Shown here piece after piece: positions 1 through 8,214 of a stretch of 64,000 nt of DNA; the first letter of the stretch is position 1, and every line of letters starts with the position of its first letter. The translations under genes were made by a program, and so were the position numbers. Source of the stretch: Sabulitectum sp964604135. GTDB taxonomy: Bacteria; Fermentibacterota; Fermentibacteria; Fermentibacterales; JCC-6. The DNA is taken from assembly GCA_964604135.1 (NCBI GenBank), contig CAZRXU010000001.1, forward strand, positions 19,319 to 83,318, given 5' to 3'. The notes under the pieces were generated by a model. The model saw nothing but the letters and a program-made list of their open reading frames with translations, had not been told where the DNA came from and did not search any database.

Positions 1-1002
1 GCTCTGTATGCATCTTCCACGGCCAACAGGGGAGGAACCGGTGTTTACACCGCAAGGTTGATTGAAGGGTTTAAGAAGGCAGGAATATCACAGGTCGTTC
101 CAGTTGGGTTGTCTGGCTCTGGTTTCCCAGGGAAATTAATTTCGGAGCACGTGGGATTGCGCCGTGTTCTACGGAAACAGCACTTTGATCTGGCTCACCT
201 TCCGGCGTTTGCTGGAGGGGTTCCAGGTGGTATGCCTTACGCCGTAACCGTTCACGATATGGCTTTTATGGCAGAACCCAGGTGGTTTCCTTTTCTAAAG
301 TCACTGTACTACAGGCTTCACTTTCCCAAAGTAGCCGCAGGAGCTTCGGTTGTAATAGCAGACAGCGATTTTACTGTTTCGGAAATAAAGAAATATATGG
401 GGCTTTCATCCACAAGAGTTTACCTTTCAGCACCTGAGAACACAGCTTCCGATGCCATGTTCAGAAAAGCATTCGGAATAGCAGGTGACTACATTCTTTC
501 AACCAGTACAATAGAGCCCAGGAAGAATATCGATGCATTGCTTGAAGCTTGGCCGCAGATAAGGCAGGTGCACCCGAAAATGACACTGGTGGTCGCAGGC
601 AGATGGGGTTGGGGCAAAAGAAAAACAAAAAAGGCATTGTTGAATACGCCAGGAGGCGTCAGGTGGATTGGGTCTGTGCGGGAACAGCTGCTTTCAAGTG
701 CGTTTTCCGGTGCAGAACTGCTTGTTTACCCTTCACTTTACGAAGGGTTCGGTTTGCCCCCTCTGGAGTCTGCTGCTTCCGGGGTTCCCTTTGTTACAGG
801 GCCTGCGAAGACCCTTCAGGAGGTGTACGGAGCTGTGGCGGCGGCTATTTCAGGAAGAACATCTCAGTCTATTGTGGAAGCTGTTCTGAATGCTCTTGAA
901 AAGAAGTATAACCCTGAAGATCTTCGACAGTTCGCCGGTAGATTTACATGCAGAGGTATGGCTGAGAACACATTCCAGGCTTACGGGGAGGCATTTCAGT
1001 GA
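1..1002 (+). CDS. GT4-family glycosyltransferase, 5' end outside the window
   Basis: The reading frame is open from the first base and its first residues already match a GT-B N-terminal glycine-rich loop (RGGTGVYTARLIEGF), so the true start lies upstream and only the first few residues are missing. The C-terminal half has the GT4 donor-site pattern: STIEPRKNIDALLEAW followed by the E-x7-E motif EGFGLPPLE. Such enzymes move a sugar from an NDP-sugar to a lipid-linked or cell-surface acceptor on the cytoplasmic face. The stop overlaps the GTG start of the next glycosyltransferase by 4 bases, so the two are likely co-translated. Donor and acceptor cannot be inferred. Confidence 0.88.
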   Translation, partial: ALYASSTANRGGTGVYTARLIEGFKKAGISQVVPVGLSGSGFPGKLISEHVGLRRVLRKQHFDLAHLPAFAGGVPGGMPYAVTVHDMAFMAEPRWFPFLKSLYYRLHFPKVAAGASVVIADSDFTVSEIKKYMGLSSTRVYLSAPENTASDAMFRKAFGIAGDYILSTSTIEPRKNIDALLEAWPQIRQVHPKMTLVVAGRWGWGKRKTKKALLNTPGGVRWIGSVREQLLSSAFSGAELLVYPSLYEGFGLPPLESAASGVPFVTGPAKTLQEVYGAVAAAISGRTSQSIVEAVLNALEKKYNPEDLRQFAGRFTCRGMAENTFQAYGEAFQ

Positions 1003-2066
1003 AAGTTCTTCAGGTGTATAAAGATGTTTTTCCTGAAGTTCATGGCGGCATCGAAAGGTACATTCACGATCTGTCACAGTTTCTTGTTTCCAGAGGTCAC
1101 AGTGTGGAAGTTCTGGTTACAGGTGGTGGAAACAGAGAGGTGAACGGGCTGGCTGTCAAAGGTGTGTGGTCTCCTTTGCGGGTGCTTTCAAATCCTTTGG
1201 CACCGGGCTTCAGTCGGTTTCTTTCAGAAACAGGCGCAGATGTTGTTCATTTTCATCTGCCGTTGCCCACTGCCGTGCTTGCCTGGGAAGCTGTAAAAAA
1301 CAAGAAACCGTATGTAGTTACCTATCACAGCGATATTGTCCGCCAGGCTTTTGTGATGCCCGTTTACGGCCCTGTTCTTAGAAGATTTCTTGCAGGGGCA
1401 CACAAAGTGATTGTTTCCTCAGACAACTACACACGAACCTCGCTGTACCTGAAATACCTGCACAACACACAGACTATACCCATCGGGGCCGATCTGGAAA
1501 GGTTCAAGCCGGATGAAACGGCAGCAAAAACCTACTATCTGTTCGTGGGAAGGTTCAGAAGATACAAAGGGATTTTTGTTCTTCTGGATGCCTGGCGGAT
1601 GATGGAGAACCCTCCAGATCTCATCCTGGCCGGGGGAGGCGGGCTTGTGAAGAAGGTATACGCATTTATTGAGAAACACAAACTGCCGGTTACTGTTGTA
1701 AGCGATGTTGCAGACCAAAAACTTGTTGCTCTGTACCAGGGAGCAAAAGCTCTTATTCTTCCGTCCACACAGCGCAGTGAAGCCTTTGGAATGGTGCAGG
1801 TTGAGGCAATGGCCTGTGGTACGGCGGTGATTAGCAGCAACCTTCCTACAGGTGTGTCATGGGTAAACCGTCATGGTGAAACTGGTTTGCTTTTTACCCC
1901 CGGGGATTCATCTGATCTGTGCCGGGCTGTAGCCAGTTTCGAAGAATTGAATACCACCAGAGCCACAATGTACACTCAGGCCAGAAGAAGGGCAGAAGCT
2001 CTTTTCAACTCTGGAACACTCCTTAAGAAGGTTGAAGAATGCCTGATAGAAGCAACCGGGATCTAA
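999..2066 (+). CDS. GT4-family glycosyltransferase
   Basis: 355 aa, GTG start preceded by GGGGAGG within the end of the upstream gene. The N-terminal Rossmann half begins MKVLQVYKDVFPEVHGGIE, with the HGGIE loop typical of GT4 enzymes. The second half carries YLFVGRFRRYKGIFVLLDAW and the E-x7-E pair in EAFGMVQVE that contacts the nucleotide sugar. It is probably a mannosyl- or glucosyltransferase-like enzyme acting with the preceding gene on one envelope glycan; the exact sugar is unknown. Its last 28 bases are overlapped by the next gene in another frame. Confidence 0.9.
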   Translation: MKVLQVYKDVFPEVHGGIERYIHDLSQFLVSRGHSVEVLVTGGGNREVNGLAVKGVWSPLRVLSNPLAPGFSRFLSETGADVVHFHLPLPTAVLAWEAVKNKKPYVVTYHSDIVRQAFVMPVYGPVLRRFLAGAHKVIVSSDNYTRTSLYLKYLHNTQTIPIGADLERFKPDETAAKTYYLFVGRFRRYKGIFVLLDAWRMMENPPDLILAGGGGLVKKVYAFIEKHKLPVTVVSDVADQKLVALYQGAKALILPSTQRSEAFGMVQVEAMACGTAVISSNLPTGVSWVNRHGETGLLFTPGDSSDLCRAVASFEELNTTRATMYTQARRRAEALFNSGTLLKKVEECLIEATGI

Positions 2067-2557
2067 CGGTTCTTGTGTTGTATGCCACTGCACTTGGGGT
2101 GATCGACAGCCTTATTCCAAAGCCTGTTCCGTTTATGAAACTGGGGCTTGCCAATGTTGCGGCGGTTATAGCCGTTGTAAGGTACGGGTTTATAAAAACA
2201 CTGGAGTTGAATTTACTAAGAGTTTTTGCTGTGGCCCTTATCACTGGATTGCTGGCAACGCCCACCTTCATTCTCTCGGTGGCGGGAGCTGTAACAAGTG
2301 CTGCTGCAATGGCAACCATGAGGCTTGTTTTCAGGAACAGACTGTCTTGTGCCGGTGTGTCTATAGCTGGGGCTGTAGCATCTCTATGGATACAGCTGAT
2401 TGTTGCAAGAATTGTTCTGCCGGGACTTCCGCTGCGGAATATTGTATTATTGCTCACATTGTGGGGAGTTATTTCGGGCACAGTTACAGGTCTGATTGCA
2501 CAGATGGCTGTGTACAGGAGACGGAAAACTGAAGTGTTGCGCAAAGACGAGCGTTAA
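2039..2557 (+). CDS. Gx transporter family membrane protein (heptaprenyl-diphosphate synthase component I-like)
   Basis: 172 aa with about five hydrophobic helices. The N-terminal signature LIPKPVPFMKLGLANVAAV is the hallmark of the family annotated as Gx transporter or heptaprenyl diphosphate synthase component I (PF07456-type). Members are small integral membrane proteins; several annotations link them to polyprenyl metabolism or small-molecule uptake, but the substrate is not settled. The start lies inside the preceding glycosyltransferase gene (28-base overlap), and the gene is followed by DUF4321 and TatA genes, which places it in a general membrane operon. Confidence 0.8.
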   Translation: MPDRSNRDLTVLVLYATALGVIDSLIPKPVPFMKLGLANVAAVIAVVRYGFIKTLELNLLRVFAVALITGLLATPTFILSVAGAVTSAAAMATMRLVFRNRLSCAGVSIAGAVASLWIQLIVARIVLPGLPLRNIVLLLTLWGVISGTVTGLIAQMAVYRRRKTEVLRKDER

Positions 2558-2587
2558 ATTAAGATACAGTTACAGGAAGGACAGGTT

Positions 2588-2860
2588 TTGTTAAACGGGA
2601 GATCCACAGGGTTCTGGGTTTTCATAGCTGTTGCAGGCATGATGACGGGAACGGTGTTTGGCGAGGCTGTGGGTGCCGTATTGCCAGACAATTCTGTGGC
2701 GTTGAGGCAGTTCTTCAGCGGTGGGGCCGAGTTCTCTGTGGGGCCTCTGGGCTTCGATATCTACATACTCAGGTTTCAGATTGCTGAAATCGCGGTGAAA
2801 CTGAATATAATGACATTTGCCGGTCTTCTTGCGGTGGGTGTGCTATACAAATGGTTCTGA
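2588..2860 (+). CDS. DUF4321-family small membrane protein
   Basis: 90 aa, TTG start. It has two hydrophobic segments (about residues 8-30 and 66-88) separated by a polar loop. The pattern, a Gly-rich first helix with GTVFGEAVG and a last segment with LRFQIAEIAVKLNIMTFAG, matches DUF4321 proteins of unknown function. Those are usually found in cell-envelope neighbourhoods, as here between the Gx-type protein and TatA. The start is chosen by homology; the spacing from the upstream stop is 30 bases. Confidence 0.6.
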   Translation: MLNGRSTGFWVFIAVAGMMTGTVFGEAVGAVLPDNSVALRQFFSGGAEFSVGPLGFDIYILRFQIAEIAVKLNIMTFAGLLAVGVLYKWF

Positions 2861-2878
2861 CTGCACAGGAGGGTTATT

Positions 2879-3076
2879 TTGGGTCGTATTGGAACCACAG
2901 AGCTTGTGCTGATTCTTGTGGTGCTTCTTCTTCTTTTCGGGGCAAAGAGGATTCCCGACATTGCCAGGGCAGTTGGAAGATCCATGAGTCAGTTCAAGAA
3001 GGGGTTGAAAGACGTTGATATTGAGTCAGATGAAATTGGCAGGGAAGGCAAAAATAAAGAGCAGAGCGAGGAGTAA
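2879..3076 (+). CDS. tatA: Sec-independent translocase subunit TatA/E
   Basis: 65 aa, TTG start with AGGAGGG a few bases upstream. It has the full TatA layout: a short periplasmic N terminus, one transmembrane helix (about residues 8-20), the FGAKRIPDIARAVGRSM hinge and amphipathic helix, and an acidic/lysine-rich tail. TatA oligomerises to let folded proteins cross the inner membrane after TatBC recognises a twin-arginine signal. No tatC is present in this window, so the partner must be encoded elsewhere. Confidence 0.9.
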   Translation: MGRIGTTELVLILVVLLLLFGAKRIPDIARAVGRSMSQFKKGLKDVDIESDEIGREGKNKEQSEE

Positions 3077-3082
3077 CACTTT

Positions 3083-3685
3083 ATGGCAACTGTGAGCTAC
3101 AGCGCTAAGGAAATTGACTGCAAGATTGTGTATGCAGGCCCGGGGTTGTCAGGGAAAACAACAAATGTGAAGTATATCCACGGTCAGGTTGCTTCTGATT
3201 CAAGAGGAAAGCTGATTTCTCTTGCCGCTGGCAACGACAGAACTCTGTTCTTTGATTTCCTCCCGCTTGATTCCGGTGAGATCAACGGTTTCAAAATCCG
3301 CCTTCACCTCTACAGTGTTCCTGGTCAGGCCATGTATTCAGACAGTCGCCGCCTGATTCTTCAGGGAGTTGACGGTATTGTTTTTGTTGCGGACTCCCAG
3401 GCATCAAGAATGGATGCTAATATTGCAAGTCTCCGGGATTTGAAAGAGAATCTCCGCAATCAGAGGAGGAAGGGTGTTAGTCTTGTTCTGCAGTGCAACA
3501 AGAGAGACTTGCACGATGCCATACCGGTGGATGAGATTGTTCGTGAACTGGGGTTGTCTCGTGTTGCGTGTCTTGAATCTGTAGCATCTGAGGGCAAAGG
3601 CGTTTTTGAAACCCTGCGCAGGGTGAGCCGGATGGTAATAGCAAGGTTGCACAGACAATTTGAAATACTGGAGGGAAGAGCCTGA
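3083..3685 (+). CDS. MglA/Ras-like small GTPase, copy 1
   Basis: 200 aa. The P-loop GPGLSGKT is at residues 19-26, the switch II region with the PGQ variant at 80-82, and NKRD, the base-recognition motif, at 139-142. The replacement of the usual DTPGQ by YSVPGQ is typical of MglA-type GTPases, which set cell polarity and gliding or pilus switching in myxobacteria with MglB as activating protein. The stop overlaps the start of a zinc-finger/transmembrane protein by one base, which suggests a membrane-anchored partner. A paralogue lies near 13.0 kb. No MglB-like (roadblock) gene is visible beside it. Confidence 0.9.
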   Translation: MATVSYSAKEIDCKIVYAGPGLSGKTTNVKYIHGQVASDSRGKLISLAAGNDRTLFFDFLPLDSGEINGFKIRLHLYSVPGQAMYSDSRRLILQGVDGIVFVADSQASRMDANIASLRDLKENLRNQRRKGVSLVLQCNKRDLHDAIPVDEIVRELGLSRVACLESVASEGKGVFETLRRVSRMVIARLHRQFEILEGRA

Positions 3686-5115
3686 TGTCTGATTCTTTCG
3701 TTGATCTGCTGCTTGTGAGGCTGGGAAGGGAAGAAGAGAAGAAGAAAGTACTGAAGCTTCTTATAACAACTCTTGATCTTTCCGTGACAGAGGCTGAAAA
3801 TGCGGTGAACAATTCGCCGTCCGTGATAAAAGAAGCTGTTCCTATGAATGAAGCCAGGGTTATACAGAAAGACCTCTATCCCTACATCGATCTGCTCCCG
3901 CGTCTTGAGGACGAGACCGGCACTGATGAAGAACAACTGTCTGAAGTTGTTCTGGATTCTTCAGGAGGAACAGTTGAACCAGGTGAAACCGAGGTTGAAC
4001 TTGAAGCTGAAACAGCAGATATACAGGATGATATACAGTATGATATGCAGGAAGAGATAGTTCAGCAAACTGTAGATGAAGAACCAATCGTTATTACTTC
4101 AGCGAGCGAGGAAATACTCTCTACGGTAAGGTGTCACATCTGCGGAAGAACACCCACAGACGGCGAAAGACTTGCGCCGTGCAGAACCTGTGGAGAGCTA
4201 ACCTGCAGAGACTGTTTCGACAGAGTAGCTCACGTATGCAGCCATTGTGCCAGTGACGGAAAGTCTATAGACAGACCAAACAAGGGTGTCAGTGAAGAAA
4301 AGAGGGATGGGCTGGAGTTTGATTCGGAAGAGCCTGCCAGTGGGGAAGCAGATGCCGGATCAACAGTTTTAAAAACAGTTGTTGCTGTTTTCCTGGTACT
4401 TGCTCTGGCCGCCGTGTTTTATTTCATTGATCCGTTGAACCTGTTCACAGAGGTTGCCGGGGATTCCACATCTCAAACTGGGCTGGCTTCTGCCGACACA
4501 TCCGATACGGCAGGTCAGGATTCTGTAGGTACGGAAAGTACGGTATCGCTGGACTCGGCGGTTGTTGAAGAAGATACACTGGCGGTAATAGGTGATTCTT
4601 CTGCTGTTGAAGACTTTTACGGTCTGCAGTTTATCACCCTGCCGGACAGTTGTGTTCCAGCGGAGAATCCACTGTCTATCAGTTACCATACAAGAGCTCC
4701 CAGGGAAACAGGCGCGGATATTCCCGCAGAAGGCAGCGAGACAGTGTTCAGAGAGCTGGAACTGCTGGCTTCGGCAATTCCTGTAGTAATAGACGATGGA
4801 GCATTTCTGGTTTACGATGATTCTACATCAGTTTTAGTCATGGTAATTCTTCATCCGGAAGAAACAGAGGTAAGAATTCGTCTCATGAGAGATGCAGCTG
4901 TCATGCTGGAGCGTACAAATATTGACCAGCTGGTACTTATCTACAGAGAAAACCGGTATCAGGAGGTTGTTCTGTACAGCTTGGTGCACGAGACTTTCTC
5001 TGAGGTGGAGGGTGTTCTCAGTCCAAGACAGTTTCAGGGCATAATGGGCTACACAGAGAGTTGCTGGGAGTTTGTCAGCGGTCCTGTGGTCTTGTGGCTT
5101 TCCGCCATGGAATAA
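3685..5115 (+). CDS. Zinc-finger and single-TM protein coupled to MglA-like GTPase
   Basis: 476 aa, not assignable to a named family. Residues 20-75 (LITTLDLSVTEAENAVNN and following) resemble the helical L7/L12 C-terminal-like fold seen in some bacterial signalling proteins; this is a weak impression. An acidic linker follows. Eight cysteines at 150, 153, 166, 169, 174, 177, 185 and 188 form four CxxC-type pairs as in RING/B-box-like double-zinc modules. A transmembrane helix spans about 229-248, and the remaining 225 residues should be extracytoplasmic. It starts on the last base of the GTPase gene, so GTPase and protein probably act together, the finger on the cytoplasmic side. Confidence 0.6.
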   Translation: MSDSFVDLLLVRLGREEEKKKVLKLLITTLDLSVTEAENAVNNSPSVIKEAVPMNEARVIQKDLYPYIDLLPRLEDETGTDEEQLSEVVLDSSGGTVEPGETEVELEAETADIQDDIQYDMQEEIVQQTVDEEPIVITSASEEILSTVRCHICGRTPTDGERLAPCRTCGELTCRDCFDRVAHVCSHCASDGKSIDRPNKGVSEEKRDGLEFDSEEPASGEADAGSTVLKTVVAVFLVLALAAVFYFIDPLNLFTEVAGDSTSQTGLASADTSDTAGQDSVGTESTVSLDSAVVEEDTLAVIGDSSAVEDFYGLQFITLPDSCVPAENPLSISYHTRAPRETGADIPAEGSETVFRELELLASAIPVVIDDGAFLVYDDSTSVLVMVILHPEETEVRIRLMRDAAVMLERTNIDQLVLIYRENRYQEVVLYSLVHETFSEVEGVLSPRQFQGIMGYTESCWEFVSGPVVLWLSAME

Positions 5116-5149
5116 TCGTTCTTACAAGAAAATCAGGAGTTTTGTATCC

Positions 5150-7345
5150 ATGCCAGGTAATACGAAGAAAAAGCTTGTTATCATAGAATCCCCAGCTAAA
5201 GCAAAGAGCTTGAAAAGCTATCTTGGCAGCGGTTGGGATGTTGTTGCTTCATATGGTCATGTAAGAGATCTGCCCCTCAACCGTCTTGGTGTAAACATCG
5301 AAACGCTCGAACCCGTTTACACGATTCTTCCAAAGAAAAGGGCCGCAGTTGCGAAGCTTAGGAAAACCGCATTAGCGTACAGCGAAATCTATCTTGCAGC
5401 GGATCCTGACCGCGAGGGAGAGGCTATCTGCTGGCACATCTATAAGCTGCTGCAGGGTAAAGGGATTTCTTTCAAGAGAATCAGGTTCAATTCTATAACA
5501 AGAGAAGCAGTTCAGGCGGCTTCCAAAACGGCATCAGATATAGATATGAACTTGGTCGATGCACAGCAGGCGAGAAGAGTGATGGATCGTCTGGTGGGTT
5601 ACAAAATAAGCCCGTATCTGTGGAGAACAGTAGGCAAAGGGCTCAGTGCTGGAAGAGTGCAGACTGTGGCTCTGAGGTTAATAACCGAAAGGGAAACAGC
5701 CATAAGAGGCTTTGTCCCCAGAGAGTTTTGGCCCATAACTGCAGAATTCAAGCAGAACAGCTCTGCATTTCAAACAAAACTGTTCAAAATAGACGGCAAA
5801 AAGGCTGACGGCGACAGGTATTCTCCTAAAAATCGTGAAGAAGCAGACAGTGTTCTCGGTCGAGCTCGCGGTGAGGGTTATTGGAAGATCAGTTCTGTGA
5901 TAGAGAAGAACAAAGCAAGAAAACCTGTTCCCCCGTTTATTACAAGCTCTCTTCAGGTTGCAGCATCAGCCAGGTTGTCCATGCCGCCATCGGTTACAAT
6001 GCGGCTGGCTCAGGATCTGTATGAAGGTTTTGAAATCGATGGGGAAACTACCGGTCTTATTACGTACATGAGAACGGATTCAGTGCGAATTGAACCAGCT
6101 GCAATTGCAGACTGCCGCAGTTATGTGGAAAACAAATGGGGTATTAAGGAACTTTCGCCTAAACCAAGACGATACAGAGCCAGCGGTGGAGCCCAGGATG
6201 CCCACGAAGCCATAAGACCTACAGATGTGAGGCGAACACCCGAAGAGATGGCTGGCATCCTGGATGACAGACACCTTAAACTCTATTCTCTTGTATGGAA
6301 AAGGTTTGTGGCTACTCAGATGGCTGATGCTGTTGTGGCTGAAACCACAGTTCTGGTTTCTGGCCGAGAGCTGTTATTCAGGGCTGCCGGACAGAAGGTT
6401 GTCAGCCTGGGATTTGCGCTGGCAGACCCGGCACAGCTTAAAATAACCGGTAAAATCCCAGAGCTTTCAGAAGGGGCCGTTGAACTTCTGGGAGTAACAG
6501 CAGAGCAGAAATTCACAAAGCCGCAGCCCAGGTATTCTGAAGCATCATTGGTGTCTGAAATGAAGAAGAAGGCTATAGGAAGGCCTTCTACTTATGTGTC
6601 TATTTTATCAACGCTGAAAAAAAGAACCTATGTAGAAGCCCGGGAAAAGAAACTTTTCCCCACAGAAGTGGGAATGGTTACTGCAGACCTTCTTGTTAAG
6701 CTTTTTCCTCATCTGTTTGATGTTGGTTTCACTGCCACCCTTGAGGAGCTGCTCGATCTTGTGGCTTCAGGAAAAACAAGTTACAACCAGGCTGTAAGGA
6801 AACTGTATACTCCACTTGCTGCATCCCTGGAAGAGGCCATGAGACGCCTTCCCGAGATCAAAGCATCCATGGTAAAGGAAACTGCTGAGAAGTGTCCCCT
6901 TTGCGGTAAGGTGCTTCTAGAGAAGATGGGAAAATACGGCAAATTCTTGGCATGCAGCGGATTCCCATCTTGTCGGTATACACGCCCTGTGGATGAAGAT
7001 TCCGCATCCACTGTGTCGGATGTCAAATGTGCAAAGTGCGGTAAAAACATGCTTCTTAGAAACGGCAGATACGGCCGATATCTTGCCTGTTCAGATCCGG
7101 CATGCGGGTATACTCAGCCTGTTCCTGTGGGCGTGAAGTGTCCTGTCCCTGACTGCAGCGGTGAGCTTGTTGAAAGGCGGTCACGCAGGGGTAAGGTGTT
7201 TTATTCATGCAGCAGATACCCCGACTGCGACTTTGCCATGTGGAACAAGCCTGTGGCAAGGGAGTGTCCCAGGTGTGGATTTCCTCTGCTTGAAGAGAGA
7301 AAGAAAGGTGTGTTCTGTCCCAGTTGCAAGAAGAAGATAGACTGA
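5150..7345 (+). CDS. topA: DNA topoisomerase I with four C-terminal zinc ribbons
   Basis: 731 aa from the ATG preceded by CAGGAG; an upstream in-frame start would lie inside the previous gene and add non-homologous residues. It relaxes negative supercoils by transient single-strand breakage. The Toprim domain is at the N terminus (VIIESPAKAKSL, DPDREGEAI). The catalytic tyrosine is Tyr306 in TYMRTDS. The C-terminal tail has four tetra-cysteine motifs (CPLCG, CAKCG, CPVPDC and CPRCG, each with a second Cys pair). The order topA-xerC-hslV-hslU is conserved in many bacteria. Confidence 0.97.
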   Translation: MPGNTKKKLVIIESPAKAKSLKSYLGSGWDVVASYGHVRDLPLNRLGVNIETLEPVYTILPKKRAAVAKLRKTALAYSEIYLAADPDREGEAICWHIYKLLQGKGISFKRIRFNSITREAVQAASKTASDIDMNLVDAQQARRVMDRLVGYKISPYLWRTVGKGLSAGRVQTVALRLITERETAIRGFVPREFWPITAEFKQNSSAFQTKLFKIDGKKADGDRYSPKNREEADSVLGRARGEGYWKISSVIEKNKARKPVPPFITSSLQVAASARLSMPPSVTMRLAQDLYEGFEIDGETTGLITYMRTDSVRIEPAAIADCRSYVENKWGIKELSPKPRRYRASGGAQDAHEAIRPTDVRRTPEEMAGILDDRHLKLYSLVWKRFVATQMADAVVAETTVLVSGRELLFRAAGQKVVSLGFALADPAQLKITGKIPELSEGAVELLGVTAEQKFTKPQPRYSEASLVSEMKKKAIGRPSTYVSILSTLKKRTYVEAREKKLFPTEVGMVTADLLVKLFPHLFDVGFTATLEELLDLVASGKTSYNQAVRKLYTPLAASLEEAMRRLPEIKASMVKETAEKCPLCGKVLLEKMGKYGKFLACSGFPSCRYTRPVDEDSASTVSDVKCAKCGKNMLLRNGRYGRYLACSDPACGYTQPVPVGVKCPVPDCSGELVERRSRRGKVFYSCSRYPDCDFAMWNKPVARECPRCGFPLLEERKKGVFCPSCKKKID

Positions 7346-8214
7346 TACTGGAGTCTTTCAGAGATGAACTTTCCTACGGCAGAGGGCTTTCTCCACTCAC
7401 AGTCAAGGCTTACCTTACTCAGATGACGGATTTTGCTGTTACCGGAGGATCCTTCGCAGATGGGTTTGATGTTTCCAGGATGCGGGAGTATCTCATGAGG
7501 CGTGCCTCTGCCGGTATGTCTCCTGGCAGCATTGCAAGAATGGTGAGCTGTTTTCACACCTTTTCCAGATGGCTTGTGGAGACCGGTCGTTCTGAAGTTG
7601 ACCACGGTGAGCTGCTCAGGGCTCCAAGAGTACCCAGAAGGCTTCCAGGGTTTCTGGGCGTCAGTGAGGTTAAAAGCGTTTTGAACGCATATGATGTTTC
7701 CACCACAATAGGTGTACGCAACAGAGCAGTGGTTGAACTTCTTTACGGTGCGGGTTTGAGGGCAGCCGAAGCTTCATCTCTTATACTTCAGAACACAAGT
7801 GTTGCCGCAGGTACTGTGAAGGTTATGGGAAAAGGCAGAAGAGAAAGAATTGTTCCAATTCCAGTTGGAACATCAGAGTATATTGAGAAATGGATTCATA
7901 GAAGAAAAGAATTTACAGCTGGTGATGATCCTGGAACTCTTTTCATAAGTGTCAGAGGTCGGAAACTTGACCCCAGAGATATACGGCGTATTGTTTCTGC
8001 TGGTGTTAACGGTGCAGCCAGAGCTGCAGGGGCGACTCCTCACACCTTCAGGCACAGTTTTGCCACACATCTTCTTAACGAGGGAGCAGATATCAGAACG
8101 GTTCAGGAACTGCTGGGGCATGCCGGGATAGGAACAACGCAGATATATACGCATCTTACAACGGAAAAACTAAAAGGTGTTTACATGAAAACACATCCCA
8201 GGGGGAAGAAGTGA
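7324..8214 (+). CDS. xerC: XerC/XerD-type tyrosine recombinase
   Basis: 296 aa, the normal Xer size, starting at a TTG inside the end of topA (22-base overlap). It resolves chromosome dimers at dif with FtsK. All catalytic residues are present: Arg146 in GAGLRAAE, Lys170, His240 and Arg243 in PHTFRHSF, His266 and nucleophile Tyr275 in GTTQIYTHL. The SAM-like DNA-binding domain occupies residues 1-90. Position between topA and hslVU supports a housekeeping Xer enzyme rather than a phage integrase. Whether it is the XerC or XerD partner cannot be told from this window. Confidence 0.92.
   Translation: MQEEDRLILESFRDELSYGRGLSPLTVKAYLTQMTDFAVTGGSFADGFDVSRMREYLMRRASAGMSPGSIARMVSCFHTFSRWLVETGRSEVDHGELLRAPRVPRRLPGFLGVSEVKSVLNAYDVSTTIGVRNRAVVELLYGAGLRAAEASSLILQNTSVAAGTVKVMGKGRRERIVPIPVGTSEYIEKWIHRRKEFTAGDDPGTLFISVRGRKLDPRDIRRIVSAGVNGAARAAGATPHTFRHSFATHLLNEGADIRTVQELLGHAGIGTTQIYTHLTTEKLKGVYMKTHPRGKK

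Noticed and set aside
7324..8214. Tyrosine recombinase as a sign of a prophage or integrative element
   Set aside because: It lies in the conserved topA-xerC-hslVU order with no att-like repeats or phage genes, so it is the chromosomal Xer enzyme.
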